Of a stretch of 64,000 nt of DNA, positions 1 to 9,498 are shown piece by piece (position 1 is the stretch's first letter; the number at the start of each line of letters is the position of its first letter). The position numbers and the translations under genes were made by a program. The DNA is from an uncultured candidatus Porisulfidus sp. (GTDB lineage Bacteria; Pseudomonadota; Gammaproteobacteria; Poriferisulfidales; Poriferisulfidaceae), in contig OY288106.1 of assembly GCA_958431155.1 (NCBI GenBank), positions 629,937 to 693,936 of the forward strand, read 5' to 3'. Under the pieces are notes generated by a model, which saw nothing but the letters and a program-made list of their open reading frames with translations, did not search any database and was not told where the DNA came from.

Positions 1-11
1 GTCAATGGAAT

Positions 12-1142
12 ATGGAGACGCAACGCTACACCGGGTTGATTGATCGCTATCGGGACTTCCTGCCGATTGCCCCGGATACGCCTGCGGTCACTTTGTGCGA
101 AGGCGATACCCCGCTCATCGAACTGAAGCAACTTCCCTGCGAGTGGGGGACAGACTGCCGAGTGCTGGCCAAATTCGAGGGACTCAATCCGACTGGTTCG
201 TTCAAAGACCGGGGAATGACGGTAGCGGTGACCCGGGCTTCGGAGGAGGGCAGCCGGGCCATCATCTGCGCCTCCACCGGCAACACCTCGGCCTCTGCCG
301 CAGCCTATGCGACCCGGGCCGGAATGGAATGCTTCGTGCTGATCCCGGAAGGGAACGTGGCACTCGGGAAACTTGCCCAGGCGATCATGCACGGCGCCAC
401 CATCCTGCAGATCAAAGGAAACTTCGATGACGGTATGCGCCTGGTTCGGGAGGTCGGGGAGGAGATGCCGGTGGCCATCGTCAACTCCATCAATCCCTAC
501 CGTCTGCAAGGCCAGAAAACAATTGCCTACGAGACCGTCGGAACACTGGGGGATGCCCCGGACTATCATTGCCTCCCGGTCGGGAATGCCGGCAACATCA
601 GTGCGCATTGGATCGGATACAGCGAACTGGCCGGCCTCGGGTCCGCTGTGACGGAGGCCTGCGAATCTTCTCTGGGTTCAGGCGCCATCGCCGTGCCGAA
701 GCAAGTCGACAAGCGTCCGGCCATGGTGGGGTACCAAGCATCGGGCAGTGCCCCGTTCCTGCGAGGCAAATGGGTGGAGAAGCCGGAGACCCGGGCGACA
801 GCCATCCGCATTGGTCATCCGCAAAGCTGGGATTACGCGTGGGCGGTGCACCGTGAGTCGGGCGGTTGGTTCGACGAATGCACTGATGAGGAAATTCTGG
901 ACATGCAACGGCAACTGGCCAGCCGGGAAGGGATTTTCTGCGAGCCGGCCTCGGCGGTGTCGGTGGCAGGCGCCATGCGCGACATCCGCTCGGGCAAAAT
1001 CGAGAACGGTTGCGTCGTGGTCTGCACCTTGACGGGACACGGGCTGAAAGACCCGAGCGTGGTCGAGGATGTGAAACTGGAGAGTATCGAGCCCACCCTG
1101 GCAAACATCAGGGATGTGATTGGAAACAAGCTGGGCGTCTGA
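12..1142 (+). CDS. thrC: Threonine synthase
   Basis: PLP-dependent enzyme converting O-phospho-L-homoserine to L-threonine, the last step of threonine synthesis in the cytoplasm. The 376-residue protein has the PLP-lysine motif GSFKDRG (residues 62-68, Lys65) and the STGNTSAS phosphate-binding loop near 90, as in the shorter threonine synthases of about 350 residues rather than the 430-residue E. coli form. The start at 12 gives the METQRYTGLIDRYRD opening usual for this subgroup. Only 11 bases lie upstream and the frame is open to the window edge, so an earlier start cannot be excluded. Homoserine dehydrogenase is the usual upstream partner but lies outside the window. Confidence 0.95.
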   Translation: METQRYTGLIDRYRDFLPIAPDTPAVTLCEGDTPLIELKQLPCEWGTDCRVLAKFEGLNPTGSFKDRGMTVAVTRASEEGSRAIICASTGNTSASAAAYATRAGMECFVLIPEGNVALGKLAQAIMHGATILQIKGNFDDGMRLVREVGEEMPVAIVNSINPYRLQGQKTIAYETVGTLGDAPDYHCLPVGNAGNISAHWIGYSELAGLGSAVTEACESSLGSGAIAVPKQVDKRPAMVGYQASGSAPFLRGKWVEKPETRATAIRIGHPQSWDYAWAVHRESGGWFDECTDEEILDMQRQLASREGIFCEPASAVSVAGAMRDIRSGKIENGCVVVCTLTGHGLKDPSVVEDVKLESIEPTLANIRDVIGNKLGV

Positions 1143-1181
1143 GCGGGGGCGCTGTTCCCCGCATCACCGGGTCGGGCAGGT

Positions 1182-2039
1182 TCAGGTATCGAGTTTGATG
1201 CAACCCAGCCGGGTGAAGGGAATCAGGCGGGGCGTCGTCGCCTGGTAGTCAGTGTACGAAGGATAGCGCGACAGGGATATCGATTCGGTCATCCTTGACG
1301 ACCCCAAGAATATGCCGGTCAGCACGATGAACCCAAAAGTGCTCCAGTTCAAAATTTCACCGGTCGCGGCGATGGCGAACAGGTAGAACACCCACCACAT
1401 GCCAAGCTCACAGAAGAAATTCGGATGCCGGGAGAACTGAAACAATCCCGTGGTGATGAACGGGGCATCGATCGGGAGGCCTTGAGCCTGGCGCGCCTTC
1501 TTCTCCTGCTGGAAACGCCACATCTGCTGATCCGCAACCGCTTCTCCGATCCAGAACATGGCGAACAAGGCCGCGGCCAGTGCATCCAGCCAGTTCAGCG
1601 GGGATTCTAGAGCGGTCCAGGCGTGGTGTATGGGCGAAGTGAACAACCAGATGATGAATAGCTGTCCCGGCGCAACGAAGGAAAAGTTTAAAACCTGGAA
1701 CTTGACGGGTCCCATCTTCTCGCGCAAATGCACCCACCGATAATCTTCGCCACCGGGTTGATAGCCTCCTTTTCTTGCGTAGTTGAATGTCAGGCGGACC
1801 GCCCAGAGGCAGATCAGGAGCGTCATTAGATTCAGACGGGGTGATTCGAAGCCGGCGCTCGAAGCGACCTGCAGGCAGAAAACGGCCGGGGCGACCGACC
1901 AGACCCGATCCACCCACGAATACTCGCGCGTGATGACCGACAACAGCCAGCATGTGATCGCCAGGACTATGGCGAGGTCGAGAGCGGCGCCATACGGCAT
2001 GCCCATCAGCGGGTGATCAACAAAGTTCAAATACGACAT
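1182..2039 (-). CDS. DUF1295 / steroid-5-alpha-reductase-like membrane protein
   Basis: Integral membrane protein of 285 residues from the DUF1295 family, which resembles the C-terminal domain of steroid 5-alpha-reductases and isoprenylcysteine methyltransferases. Several hydrophobic segments are visible (for example ALDLAIVLAITCWLLSV near the start), and the family-type C-terminal signature SRHPNFFCELGMWW is present. The start at 2039 (MSYLNFVDHP) is preferred because the longer frame would run into purB, and GAAGAAAG lies just upstream. It follows purB on the same strand by 34 bases, so co-transcription is likely. The substrate is unknown; an NAD(P)H-dependent reductase or methyltransferase role is inferred from the fold only. 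Confidence 0.8.
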   Translation of the reverse strand: MSYLNFVDHPLMGMPYGAALDLAIVLAITCWLLSVITREYSWVDRVWSVAPAVFCLQVASSAGFESPRLNLMTLLICLWAVRLTFNYARKGGYQPGGEDYRWVHLREKMGPVKFQVLNFSFVAPGQLFIIWLFTSPIHHAWTALESPLNWLDALAAALFAMFWIGEAVADQQMWRFQQEKKARQAQGLPIDAPFITTGLFQFSRHPNFFCELGMWWVFYLFAIAATGEILNWSTFGFIVLTGIFLGSSRMTESISLSRYPSYTDYQATTPRLIPFTRLGCIKLDT

Positions 2040-2073
2040 GCTTTCTTCAAAACCTGTCGCAGAAAGGTTCCAG

Positions 2074-3444
2074 TCAGATTTGGCGCGCCAATTCAGCTGC
2101 GGCGCCGATGTAGTCACGTGGCGTCATCGCCAGCAGCCGCTGTCTGGCCTCGTTCGGCAAGTCCAGGCCCGCAATGAACTCGGCCAGGCTCTCCTGGGTG
2201 ATCTCTCGCCCCCGGGTGAACGCCTTGAGTTGTTCATAGGGGTCCGGGAGGCCGTATCGCTTCATCACGGTCTGTACGGCCTCCGCCAGGACCTCGGGGC
2301 AGGCTTCCAGATCGCTTTCCACCCGCTGCGGGTCGACGTCCAGCTTGCCGAGGCCACGCTCCAGCGCCAGATACGCATTGATGCTGCAGGCCAGGGTCGC
2401 ACCCATGTTTCTCAATACGGTGGAATCGCTCAGGTCGCGTTGCAGGCGTGAGATCGGCAACTTGTTCGCATAGTAGTTCAACTCGGCGCAGGCCAGTCCC
2501 AGATTGCCTTCCGCATTCTCGAAATCAATCGGGTTGACCTTGTGCGGCATGGTAGAAGAACCGACCTCGCCGGCTTTTGCCTTCTGCCGGAAATAACCCA
2601 GAGAGATGTACTGCCAGACGTCCCGCGCGCAATCGGTCAACAGATTGTTGATCCGGATCAAGGCATGGAAGAACTCCGCGAATTGATCGTAAGGCTCGAC
2701 CTGGGTCGTATAGGGATTGGAATCCAGCCCGAGCGCGTTCAATACCTTGCCCGAAACCTCATTCCAATCGACTTCCGGATAGGCGGCCAGATGCGCATTG
2801 TAGTTGCCGACGGCACCGTTCATTTTGCCCAGAAAGCGCATGCCACGCAGTGGGCTCAATTGGCGCTGGAGACGAGCCACCGTCACCGCAAGCTCCTTGC
2901 CGACAGTGGTCGGCGAGGCGGGCTGGCCATGCGTGCGCGACAGCATTGGAATGTCGGCGTATTCGTGAGCCATGTTTTGAATCTTCTGCCCAAGGCTCTC
3001 CAGCGCCGGCAGCACGACCTCGGTGCGGGCGCGATCGAGCATCAGGGCATAAGCCGGATGGTTGACATCCCAGGAAGTGCACGCGAAATGGATGAATCCC
3101 TCCAGGCCCGCCAACTCTTCGTCTTCCTTCAGTCTTTCACGCAGGAAATACTCCAAGGCCTTGACGTCGTGGTTGGTCTCCTTTTCGATGTCTTTGACCT
3201 GTTGAGCCTGCTCCGGAGAAAACTCCGCGACCAGCGACTGCAACCGTTTCTTGGCCGCATCGGACAAAGTTGAAACCTCGGGGATACCGGGATGATCGGA
3301 CAAGGCCAGAAGCCACGCGACCTCCACCTCCAGGCGGTGGTGGATCAGGCCGAATTCGGAGAATAACTGACGCAGTCGCGTATTCGTAGTCTTGTAGTAG
3401 CGCCCATCAACCGGCGATAGGGCGGTCAAAGGCGAAAGTTCCAA
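2074..3444 (-). CDS. purB: Adenylosuccinate lyase
   Basis: Catalyses two beta-eliminations releasing fumarate in purine synthesis: SAICAR to AICAR and adenylosuccinate to AMP. The 456-residue protein has the fumarase/aspartase superfamily signature SSTMPHKVNP (296-305) and the RTHGQPASPTT block with the catalytic histidine near 172. Its length and N-terminus (MELSPLTALSPVDGRY) match the E. coli-type enzyme. It is transcribed divergently from fumC, another member of the same superfamily, across a 72-base intergenic region. In E. coli purB sits near mnmA, and that neighbourhood is partly kept here (mnmA at 7.8 kb). Confidence 0.97.
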   Translation of the reverse strand: MELSPLTALSPVDGRYYKTTNTRLRQLFSEFGLIHHRLEVEVAWLLALSDHPGIPEVSTLSDAAKKRLQSLVAEFSPEQAQQVKDIEKETNHDVKALEYFLRERLKEDEELAGLEGFIHFACTSWDVNHPAYALMLDRARTEVVLPALESLGQKIQNMAHEYADIPMLSRTHGQPASPTTVGKELAVTVARLQRQLSPLRGMRFLGKMNGAVGNYNAHLAAYPEVDWNEVSGKVLNALGLDSNPYTTQVEPYDQFAEFFHALIRINNLLTDCARDVWQYISLGYFRQKAKAGEVGSSTMPHKVNPIDFENAEGNLGLACAELNYYANKLPISRLQRDLSDSTVLRNMGATLACSINAYLALERGLGKLDVDPQRVESDLEACPEVLAEAVQTVMKRYGLPDPYEQLKAFTRGREITQESLAEFIAGLDLPNEARQRLLAMTPRDYIGAAAELARQI

Positions 3445-3516
3445 ACGTCGACTCTCAATAATAGTTTCTAGAATTCATTATACTGCCGGTTACAAGTAAC
3501 CGCCCTCATTCATCAA
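3445..3516. promoter_or_regulatory. Divergent purB/fumC promoter region with palindrome
   Basis: This 72-base region separates the divergent genes. Overlapping -10-like hexamers occur on both strands: TATACT (3479-3484) reading towards fumC and TATAAT (3477-3482 on the minus strand) reading towards purB. No good -35 box is seen for either. Immediately on the fumC side is a perfect palindrome, CGGTTAC-AA-GTAACCG (3487-3502), placed where a repressor would block the fumC start region. The assignment as an operator is inference. Confidence 0.45.
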
Positions 3517-4887
3517 ATGGCTTCATATCGCACAGAAAAAGACAGCATGGGAGAAATTCAGGTTCCCCAGGATGCCCGCTACGGTGCACAGACGCAGCGC
3601 GCAGTGGAGAATTTCCCGATCAGTGGGCTGACCATGCCGCGTGCCTTCCTGTACGGACTGGGCCTGGTCAAGCAGGCCTGCGCGGAAGCCAACGCCAGCC
3701 TGGGCCTGCTGGAACGCGAGAAGGCCGAGGCCATCATCGAGGCGGCCCAGCAGGTCGCGAAAGGCCAGCACGACGCGGAATTTCCAGTAGACGTATTCCA
3801 GACTGGTTCCGGAACCAGCACGAACATGAATGCCAATGAAGTCATTGCGCATCTGGCAGGGAAGAGGGTGCACCCCAATGACCACGTCAACATGAGCCAA
3901 AGCTCCAACGACGTAATCCCGACTGTCCTGCATGTCAGCGCCGCATTGGCACTCCATGAGCAATTGCTTCCAGCCTTGCGACACTTGCAGCAGGTGGCAG
4001 GCGCGAAGGCAGCTGACCTGGATCAGCAGGTCAAGACCGGGCGAACTCATTTGATGGATGCGATGCCGGTCAGGATGTCGCAGGAAGTCGGAGCTTGGTC
4101 CAGCCAGATCCGCTATGGAATAGAACGCATTGATGCGGTGTTGCCCCGGCTGCTGGAACTGGCGCAGGGCGGCACAGCCGTAGGCAGTGGCATCAACGCC
4201 CCGAAAGGTTTCGAGGAAGCATTCATCAAAGCTCTCCGAGGCGGCACTTCGCTCGAGTTCCGTTCCAAGCCGGACAAGTTCGAAGGGTTGGCGGCACAGG
4301 ATACGGCCGTGGAACTAAGCGGCCAGCTGCGCACGGTGGCTGTGAGCCTCATGAAGATCGCCAACGACCTGCGCTGGATGAACTCTGGTCCCCTGGCAGG
4401 CCTAGGGGAGATTGCGCTGCCAGCCCTGCAGCCAGGCAGCAGCATCATGCCGGGCAAGGTCAATCCTGTGATACCCGAAGCCACGGCGATGGTGGCGGCC
4501 CAAGTCATGGGCAATGATGCGACGATTTCAGTGGCGGGACAGTCCGGCAACTTCCAGTTGAATGTCATGTTGCCAGTGATTGCCTATAATCTCCTGCAAA
4601 GTATTGAATTATTGACCAATTCATCTAAGCTCCTGGCTGATCAGGCAATTACCGGCTTTACTGTCAATGAGGCGGTGCTACAGAAATCGCTTGAGCGGAA
4701 TCCGATTCTCGTCACTGCACTCAACACCGTGATCGGTTATGAGAAAGGGGCGGCCATCGCGAAACAGGCCTATGCCGAAGGGCGCCCGGTCATCGACGTG
4801 GCCCGCGAACAGACCGACTTATCCGAGGAGGAGTTGAAACGCCTGTTGGACCCTGGCGCGCTGACCCGAGGAGGAGTCCAAAAATAG
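3517..4887 (+). CDS. fumC: Fumarate hydratase, class II
   Basis: Iron-independent fumarase interconverting fumarate and (S)-malate in the TCA cycle. The 456 residues match the usual class II length of about 460. The superfamily signature GSSIMPGKVNP lies at residues 307-317, and the GSGTSTNMNANEV and TGRTHLMDAMP substrate-binding blocks are present. The start MASYRTEKDSMGEIQVP is typical of FumC. No class I fumarase is in the window, so this may be the main enzyme. A strong hairpin terminator follows at 4927-4950. Confidence 0.97.
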   Translation: MASYRTEKDSMGEIQVPQDARYGAQTQRAVENFPISGLTMPRAFLYGLGLVKQACAEANASLGLLEREKAEAIIEAAQQVAKGQHDAEFPVDVFQTGSGTSTNMNANEVIAHLAGKRVHPNDHVNMSQSSNDVIPTVLHVSAALALHEQLLPALRHLQQVAGAKAADLDQQVKTGRTHLMDAMPVRMSQEVGAWSSQIRYGIERIDAVLPRLLELAQGGTAVGSGINAPKGFEEAFIKALRGGTSLEFRSKPDKFEGLAAQDTAVELSGQLRTVAVSLMKIANDLRWMNSGPLAGLGEIALPALQPGSSIMPGKVNPVIPEATAMVAAQVMGNDATISVAGQSGNFQLNVMLPVIAYNLLQSIELLTNSSKLLADQAITGFTVNEAVLQKSLERNPILVTALNTVIGYEKGAAIAKQAYAEGRPVIDVAREQTDLSEEELKRLLDPGALTRGGVQK

Positions 4888-4926
4888 TCGGTGAACTACT
4901 TGCCGGAACATCAAGAACCCCCAGCG

Positions 4927-4950
4927 AAAGAAGCCCATGAGGGCTTCTTT
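4927..4950. terminator. Bidirectional Rho-independent terminator, fumC / acnA
   Basis: A perfect 10-bp stem, AAAGAAGCCC (4927-4936) with GGGCTTCTTT (4941-4950), has a 4-base loop. It lies between the convergent fumC (ends 4887) and acnA (ends 4981) genes. The A-rich and T-rich outer ends let it work in both directions. Confidence 0.85.
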
Positions 4951-4980
4951 CATGCTTCTTCTGAATTGGGCTAGAACCGT

Positions 4981-7653
4981 TTAAGCGGCAAGCTGGCGCA
5001 GGACATAATGCAGGATTCCCCCATGCCGGTAGTACTCCGACTCCTGCGGGGTGTCAATGCGCACGACCACCTCGAACGTTTTGGACACGCCCCCGTTGTC
5101 GACCGAGGTCGCCTGAACTTCCAGCCGTCCGCCAGGCTTACTGGCATCATCGAGTCCCAGAATGTCGAAGACTTCCTCGCCCGTCAAACCCAGTGATTCT
5201 GCATTTTCTCCAGGCTGGAACTGCAACGGCAAGATGCCCATGCCGATCAGATTGGAACGGTGAATCCGTTCGTAACTCTCAGCAATGACGGCACGCACGC
5301 CTTGCAGCCGCGGGCCTTTGGCGGCCCAGTCACGGGAAGAGCCGCAGCCGTATTCCTTGCCAGCCAACACGATCATAGGGATTCCTTCTTCGCGGTATTT
5401 CATGGCCGCGTCGAAGATCGGCATCAGTTCGCCATCCGGCAGGTGCCGGGTCACCCCGCCCTCAACCCCGTTGGCAAGGCGATTGCGCAACCGGATGTTG
5501 GCAAAAGTGCCGCGCATCATCACTTCGTGGTTGCCACGGCGTGATCCGTAGGAATTGAAGTCGATCGGCTCCACCCCACGTTCCATCAGATAGCGTCCGG
5601 CCGGACTGTCTTCGGCGATTGCGCCGGCTGGAGAAATGTGGTCGGTCGTGACCGAATCGCCAAGGTAAGCCAGCACGCGCGCGCGCTGGATGTCCACTGG
5701 ATCCGCCACGTCCATGGAGAGATCCTCGAAGTAGGGTGGGTGTGACACGTAAGTCGATTCGGGCCATTCGTATAAGCCGCTTGTCGCACTCTCAAGTTCT
5801 GCCCAGTGATCATCGCCCTGAAACACGTCTTGGTAGCTTTCACGGAATTGCCCGGCATCCAGTGCGCCATCCATGACTTCGGTGATTTCCTGCTGCGTCG
5901 GCCACAAATCCTTCAGGTAGACCGGCTGGCCCTGCGGCGTCGTAGCCAGCGGTTCCTGGTACAGATCTGCATCCATCCGTCCCGCCAGGGCGTACGCAAC
6001 CACAAGGGGTGGCGAGGCCAGGTAGTTCATTAAAACCTGAGCGTGAATGCGCCCTTCAAAGTTTCGATTACCGGACAACACGGATACGGCGGTCAAGTCA
6101 TGATCGCGGATGATTTGCGAGACCTGTTCCGGCAGGGGGCCGGAATTGCCAATGCAAGTGGTGCAACCATAACCGACCAGGTGAAAACCCAATTGCTTCA
6201 AGGCGCCCATCAGCCCGGCCCTCTCGAGATAGTCCGTCACTACGCGCGAACCTGGAGCCAGCGAGGTCTTGACCCATGGACGGGCTTTCAGTCCCAACTC
6301 CGTCGCCTTTTTTGCTACCAGCCCGGCGGCCACCATGACCGAGGGATTGGACGTATTCGTGCAGGAAGTGATGGCGGCAATGACCACCAGTCCGTCGCCT
6401 ACGGTGCAGGTTTGCCCGTCGATGTCGACCGCCAGGTCGGACTGGGCGGACTTGTTTCGGGCCTGATTGAGTTCTTCAAGGCGGGCCTGAAACTGCGAGG
6501 CCGCCTCGCGCAGCGGCACCCGGTCCTGAGGACGTTTGGGGCCGGCCAGGCTCGGTTCGACTGTGCTGAGATCCAGCTCCAGGGATTCGCTGTATGCGAC
6601 CGGCTCGCTGCCAGCATCGCGCCACATGCCCTGTTCCTTGGCGTAGGCTTCAACCCTCGCGGCCAGATTTTCATCTCGGCCGGTCAGGCGAAGATAACTG
6701 ACCGTTTCGGCATCGATCGGAAACAGCCCGCAGGTTGCTCCGTACTCCGGTGCCATGTTGGCAATGGTGGCACGGTCTCCAATGGACAGTTGATCCAGGC
6801 CGTCTCCGTGGAATTCGACGAATTTCCCGACCACGCCATGCTCTCGAAGCATCTGGACGATTGTGAGCACCAAGTCGGTGCCGGTCGCTCCCTCCGGCAG
6901 GGTTCCGGTCAATTGAAAGCCGACGACCCGAGGAATCAACATGGAAATCGGCTGCCCCAGCATGGAGGCTTCCGCCTCGATCCCGCCCACGCCCCAACCA
7001 AGAACTCCGATGCCATTGATCATCGTCGTGTGGGAATCGGTGCCAACCAGAGTGTCGGGATAGGCTTCCAAGATGCCGTCGCGTTCCTGGGCGAAGATCA
7101 CGCGGGCCAGATATTCGAGGTTGACCTGGTGCACGATGCCGGTGTCCGGAGGCACCACCTTGAAATTGCTGAACGCGCTTTGACCCCATTTGAGGAATTG
7201 ATAACGTTCCCGATTCCGGTCGAATTCAAGCCTCGCGTTGAGATCAAAAGCCTGATCGCTGGCGAATTGGTCGACCTGGACCGAGTGGTCGATGACCAGC
7301 TCGGCCGGCTGTAGAGGGTTGATGCGTTCCGGATTGCCGCCCAAGTTTCCCATGGCTTCACGCATGGCGGCAAGATCGACCACGGCGGGAACCCCGGTGA
7401 AGTCCTGCATCAGCACTCGGGCGGGGCGGAAAGCGATTTCCTGGCTGGCCTCGGCGGAAGGATTCCAGTTCAGCAACGCCTGAATATCGTCCGCAGTGAC
7501 CGTGCGACCGTCTTCGTGCCGCAACAGGTTCTCCAAGAGGATTTTCAGGGAGAACGGGAGGCGGTTGGCTCCCTCTAGGTCGGCCAACCGGTAAATCTGG
7601 TATGTGTCCTCGCCCACCTTGAGCGTGGATTTGGTATTGAAACTATTTCCCAT
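4981..7653 (-). CDS. acnA: Aconitate hydratase (AcnA/IRP type)
   Basis: 4Fe-4S enzyme isomerising citrate to isocitrate via cis-aconitate in the TCA cycle; AcnA-type enzymes are the oxidative-stress-stable form and can bind mRNA when apo. The 890-residue protein is the expected length. Cluster ligands are visible at Cys431 ([11 protein letters not shown]) and Cys497/Cys500 ([12 protein letters not shown]), with the [14 protein letters not shown] substrate loop near 201-214. The C-terminal swivel domain contains [16 protein letters not shown]. It is convergent with fumC over a shared terminator and lies downstream of mnmA on the same strand, 103 bases away, with no clear promoter match in that gap. 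Confidence 0.97.
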   Translation of the reverse strand: MGNSFNTKSTLKVGEDTYQIYRLADLEGANRLPFSLKILLENLLRHEDGRTVTADDIQALLNWNPSAEASQEIAFRPARVLMQDFTGVPAVVDLAAMREAMGNLGGNPERINPLQPAELVIDHSVQVDQFASDQAFDLNARLEFDRNRERYQFLKWGQSAFSNFKVVPPDTGIVHQVNLEYLARVIFAQERDGILEAYPDTLVGTDSHTTMINGIGVLGWGVGGIEAEASMLGQPISMLIPRVVGFQLTGTLPEGATGTDLVLTIVQMLREHGVVGKFVEFHGDGLDQLSIGDRATIANMAPEYGATCGLFPIDAETVSYLRLTGRDENLAARVEAYAKEQGMWRDAGSEPVAYSESLELDLSTVEPSLAGPKRPQDRVPLREAASQFQARLEELNQARNKSAQSDLAVDIDGQTCTVGDGLVVIAAITSCTNTSNPSVMVAAGLVAKKATELGLKARPWVKTSLAPGSRVVTDYLERAGLMGALKQLGFHLVGYGCTTCIGNSGPLPEQVSQIIRDHDLTAVSVLSGNRNFEGRIHAQVLMNYLASPPLVVAYALAGRMDADLYQEPLATTPQGQPVYLKDLWPTQQEITEVMDGALDAGQFRESYQDVFQGDDHWAELESATSGLYEWPESTYVSHPPYFEDLSMDVADPVDIQRARVLAYLGDSVTTDHISPAGAIAEDSPAGRYLMERGVEPIDFNSYGSRRGNHEVMMRGTFANIRLRNRLANGVEGGVTRHLPDGELMPIFDAAMKYREEGIPMIVLAGKEYGCGSSRDWAAKGPRLQGVRAVIAESYERIHRSNLIGMGILPLQFQPGENAESLGLTGEEVFDILGLDDASKPGGRLEVQATSVDNGGVSKTFEVVVRIDTPQESEYYRHGGILHYVLRQLAA

Positions 7654-7756
7654 GTTTTTGTAATCAAATAAACTTTAGTGGTCCGACAAGGTGAATTTGG
7701 GCATCCTGCTAGAACAAATTCGTCGACGGAAGATAGCTATTTTCGCACGAATCCTT

Positions 7757-8854
7757 TTAGGAAGGGTAAGCACTCTCGCGTAGCGCTTTAAGAATAATGC
7801 CTCCGCCAAGGCAGACTTCCCCTAGATAGAACACCACCGATTGGCCCGGGGCGGGGGCCCACTGTGGTGCGGCAAAACTCACCCGATAAATATCCCCGTC
7901 CTGCTCCAGCCGGCAGTCCTGCAAGGGCTGGCGATGTCGGATTCGTGCCTTCAGCGCACGTTCTTCCGGCGGTAGGCCGGCGATCCAGTGAGGAGGTTCG
8001 ATCTCCAGTACGCGAACATTCAGGGCCGGGTGATCCCGATCCTGAGTCACGGTCACCTGACCGCTTTCCATGTCTTTGTCGACGACGTACCACGGGCCTT
8101 CGTTGCTTCCAGAAACCCCACCAATGCCCAGGCCGGTACGCTGGCCGATCGTCTGGAACGCCAACCCCTGATGTTCCCCGAGTTTGCGTCCGGATGAGTC
8201 GACGATGGGGCCGGGTTGGGCTGGGATGTAGTTCGCCAGAAAATCCTGAAAGCGCCGCTCCCCAATGAAACAGATACCGGTGCTGTCCTTCTTGTCATGA
8301 ACCGGGAGGCCGATCCGACGCGCTTGTTCCCGGGTTTCCTGCTTGGTCATGCCTTGCAGGGGAAAGCGCGCGGCTTCAATCTGCTGCTGATCCAGGCGGT
8401 GAAGGAAATAGGTCTGGTCCTTGTCTCGATCCTCGGACTGGATTAGTTCCGGAGCGAGTCCGCGGAACCGGATGCCCGCGTAATGTCCCGTGGCGATACG
8501 TTCTGCACCAAGTGTCTGAGCGTAGTCCAAGAAGGCCCGAAACTTGATTTCGCGATTGCACAGGATGTCGGGATTCGGGGTACGTCCGGCCGAATACTCG
8601 GCCAGGAAGACTTGAAACACGCGATCCCAGTATTCCGAGGAAAAGTTGATGGTGTGTAGCCGCAGGTCGAGCAGGTCGCAGATTACCTGGGCATCCGCGA
8701 GGTCCGCCGCTGCCGCACAATACTCCTCGGTGTCGTCTTCCTCCCAGTTCTTCATGAATACCGCCTCGACATCAATGCCACTTTCGCGAAGCTTCCACGC
8801 GGCAACCGCCGAATCGACGCCACCGGACAGCCCGATCAACACCTGCGCCGTCAT
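7757..8854 (-). CDS. mnmA: tRNA-specific 2-thiouridylase MnmA
   Basis: Adds sulphur to U34 of tRNA-Lys, -Glu and -Gln (wobble s2U), taking it from the Tus relay. The 365-residue protein carries the PP-loop SGGVDSAVAAW near residues 10-20 and the two catalytic cysteine blocks DILCNREIKF and STGICFIGERRF. The start at 8854 (MTAQVLIGLSGGVDS) is chosen because it places the PP-loop at the usual distance; the frame extends further upstream, overlapping nudJ, without conserved sequence. It follows nudJ by 13 bases, the order also seen in E. coli, so the two probably form an operon. One substrate tRNA, tRNA-Glu(UUC), is encoded at 29.2 kb. Confidence 0.96.
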   Translation of the reverse strand: MTAQVLIGLSGGVDSAVAAWKLRESGIDVEAVFMKNWEEDDTEEYCAAAADLADAQVICDLLDLRLHTINFSSEYWDRVFQVFLAEYSAGRTPNPDILCNREIKFRAFLDYAQTLGAERIATGHYAGIRFRGLAPELIQSEDRDKDQTYFLHRLDQQQIEAARFPLQGMTKQETREQARRIGLPVHDKKDSTGICFIGERRFQDFLANYIPAQPGPIVDSSGRKLGEHQGLAFQTIGQRTGLGIGGVSGSNEGPWYVVDKDMESGQVTVTQDRDHPALNVRVLEIEPPHWIAGLPPEERALKARIRHRQPLQDCRLEQDGDIYRVSFAAPQWAPAPGQSVVFYLGEVCLGGGIILKALRESAYPS

Positions 8855-8867
8855 AACGGGAATTCGA

Positions 8868-9311
8868 TCAAGAAGAGATGAGCGAAAGCGGGTGTCGGGC
8901 TCCGGCCAAGTAGTCGTCGACACATTGCAGGACCATCGGGCTGCGCCGCTGGTGTTCCGGCAGGGCGGCAATTTCGTCTCGCGTCATCCACACGGTTCGG
9001 ATGATCGTGTCGTCCAGTTCTCGATCAGGATGTTCCTGAATCAACCGCCCGCAGAAGGCGAAACGAAGGTATACGTGCGACAAGCCGGGCGGGTGGTATT
9101 GATAGACCCCGACCAAGGCTTCCGGACGGAACTCCCAGGCCGCTTCCTCGAGCATCTCGCGGACGCAGCCCTGCATCAGAGATTCGTCGCCGTCCACATG
9201 CCCGGCAGGCTGGTTGATAACCGTCGCGCCGCCGACCTGTTCTTCGACCAGCAGGAACCGGCCGTCTTGCTCTGCGATCGCGGCGACGGTCAGATGTGGT
9301 GTCCAATCCAT
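8868..9311 (-). CDS. nudJ: Nudix hydrolase, NudJ-like phosphatase
   Basis: Predicted Nudix hydrolase of 147 residues. In E. coli the NudJ family hydrolyses hydroxymethylpyrimidine pyrophosphate and nucleoside di- and triphosphates. The Nudix box is visible as GHVDGDESLMQGCVREMLEEA, except that the usual Gly after the REUXEE glutamates is Ala (EEAAWEF). The start MDWTPHLTVAAIAEQDG (9311) matches E. coli NudJ; an in-frame extension upstream reads as non-conserved sequence. It is just upstream of mnmA on the same strand and divergent from clpA. The 187-base gap to clpA holds no recognisable gene. Confidence 0.88.
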   Translation of the reverse strand: MDWTPHLTVAAIAEQDGRFLLVEEQVGGATVINQPAGHVDGDESLMQGCVREMLEEAAWEFRPEALVGVYQYHPPGLSHVYLRFAFCGRLIQEHPDRELDDTIIRTVWMTRDEIAALPEHQRRSPMVLQCVDDYLAGARHPLSLISS

Positions 9312-9498
9312 AGCAAAAGTAGCAAAACCGCCCTGTACTATGAATATGATAGAGTGAAAACCTCTAAAAGACGAACTTCTGGCTGTAGAACCTGATGCCA
9401 ATGCTTCCGACGCAATCTCGGATTTCCGTCCGGACGAGTTTGGCAGACAAGGCGGCTGGGACGCCAAAAGAATCCCACAAATTGCGAGGGAGGATGAG

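Noticed and set aside
6043-7314. 423-residue open frame antisense to acnA
   Set aside because: Shadow frame; acnA is complete on the other strand with all cluster cysteines.
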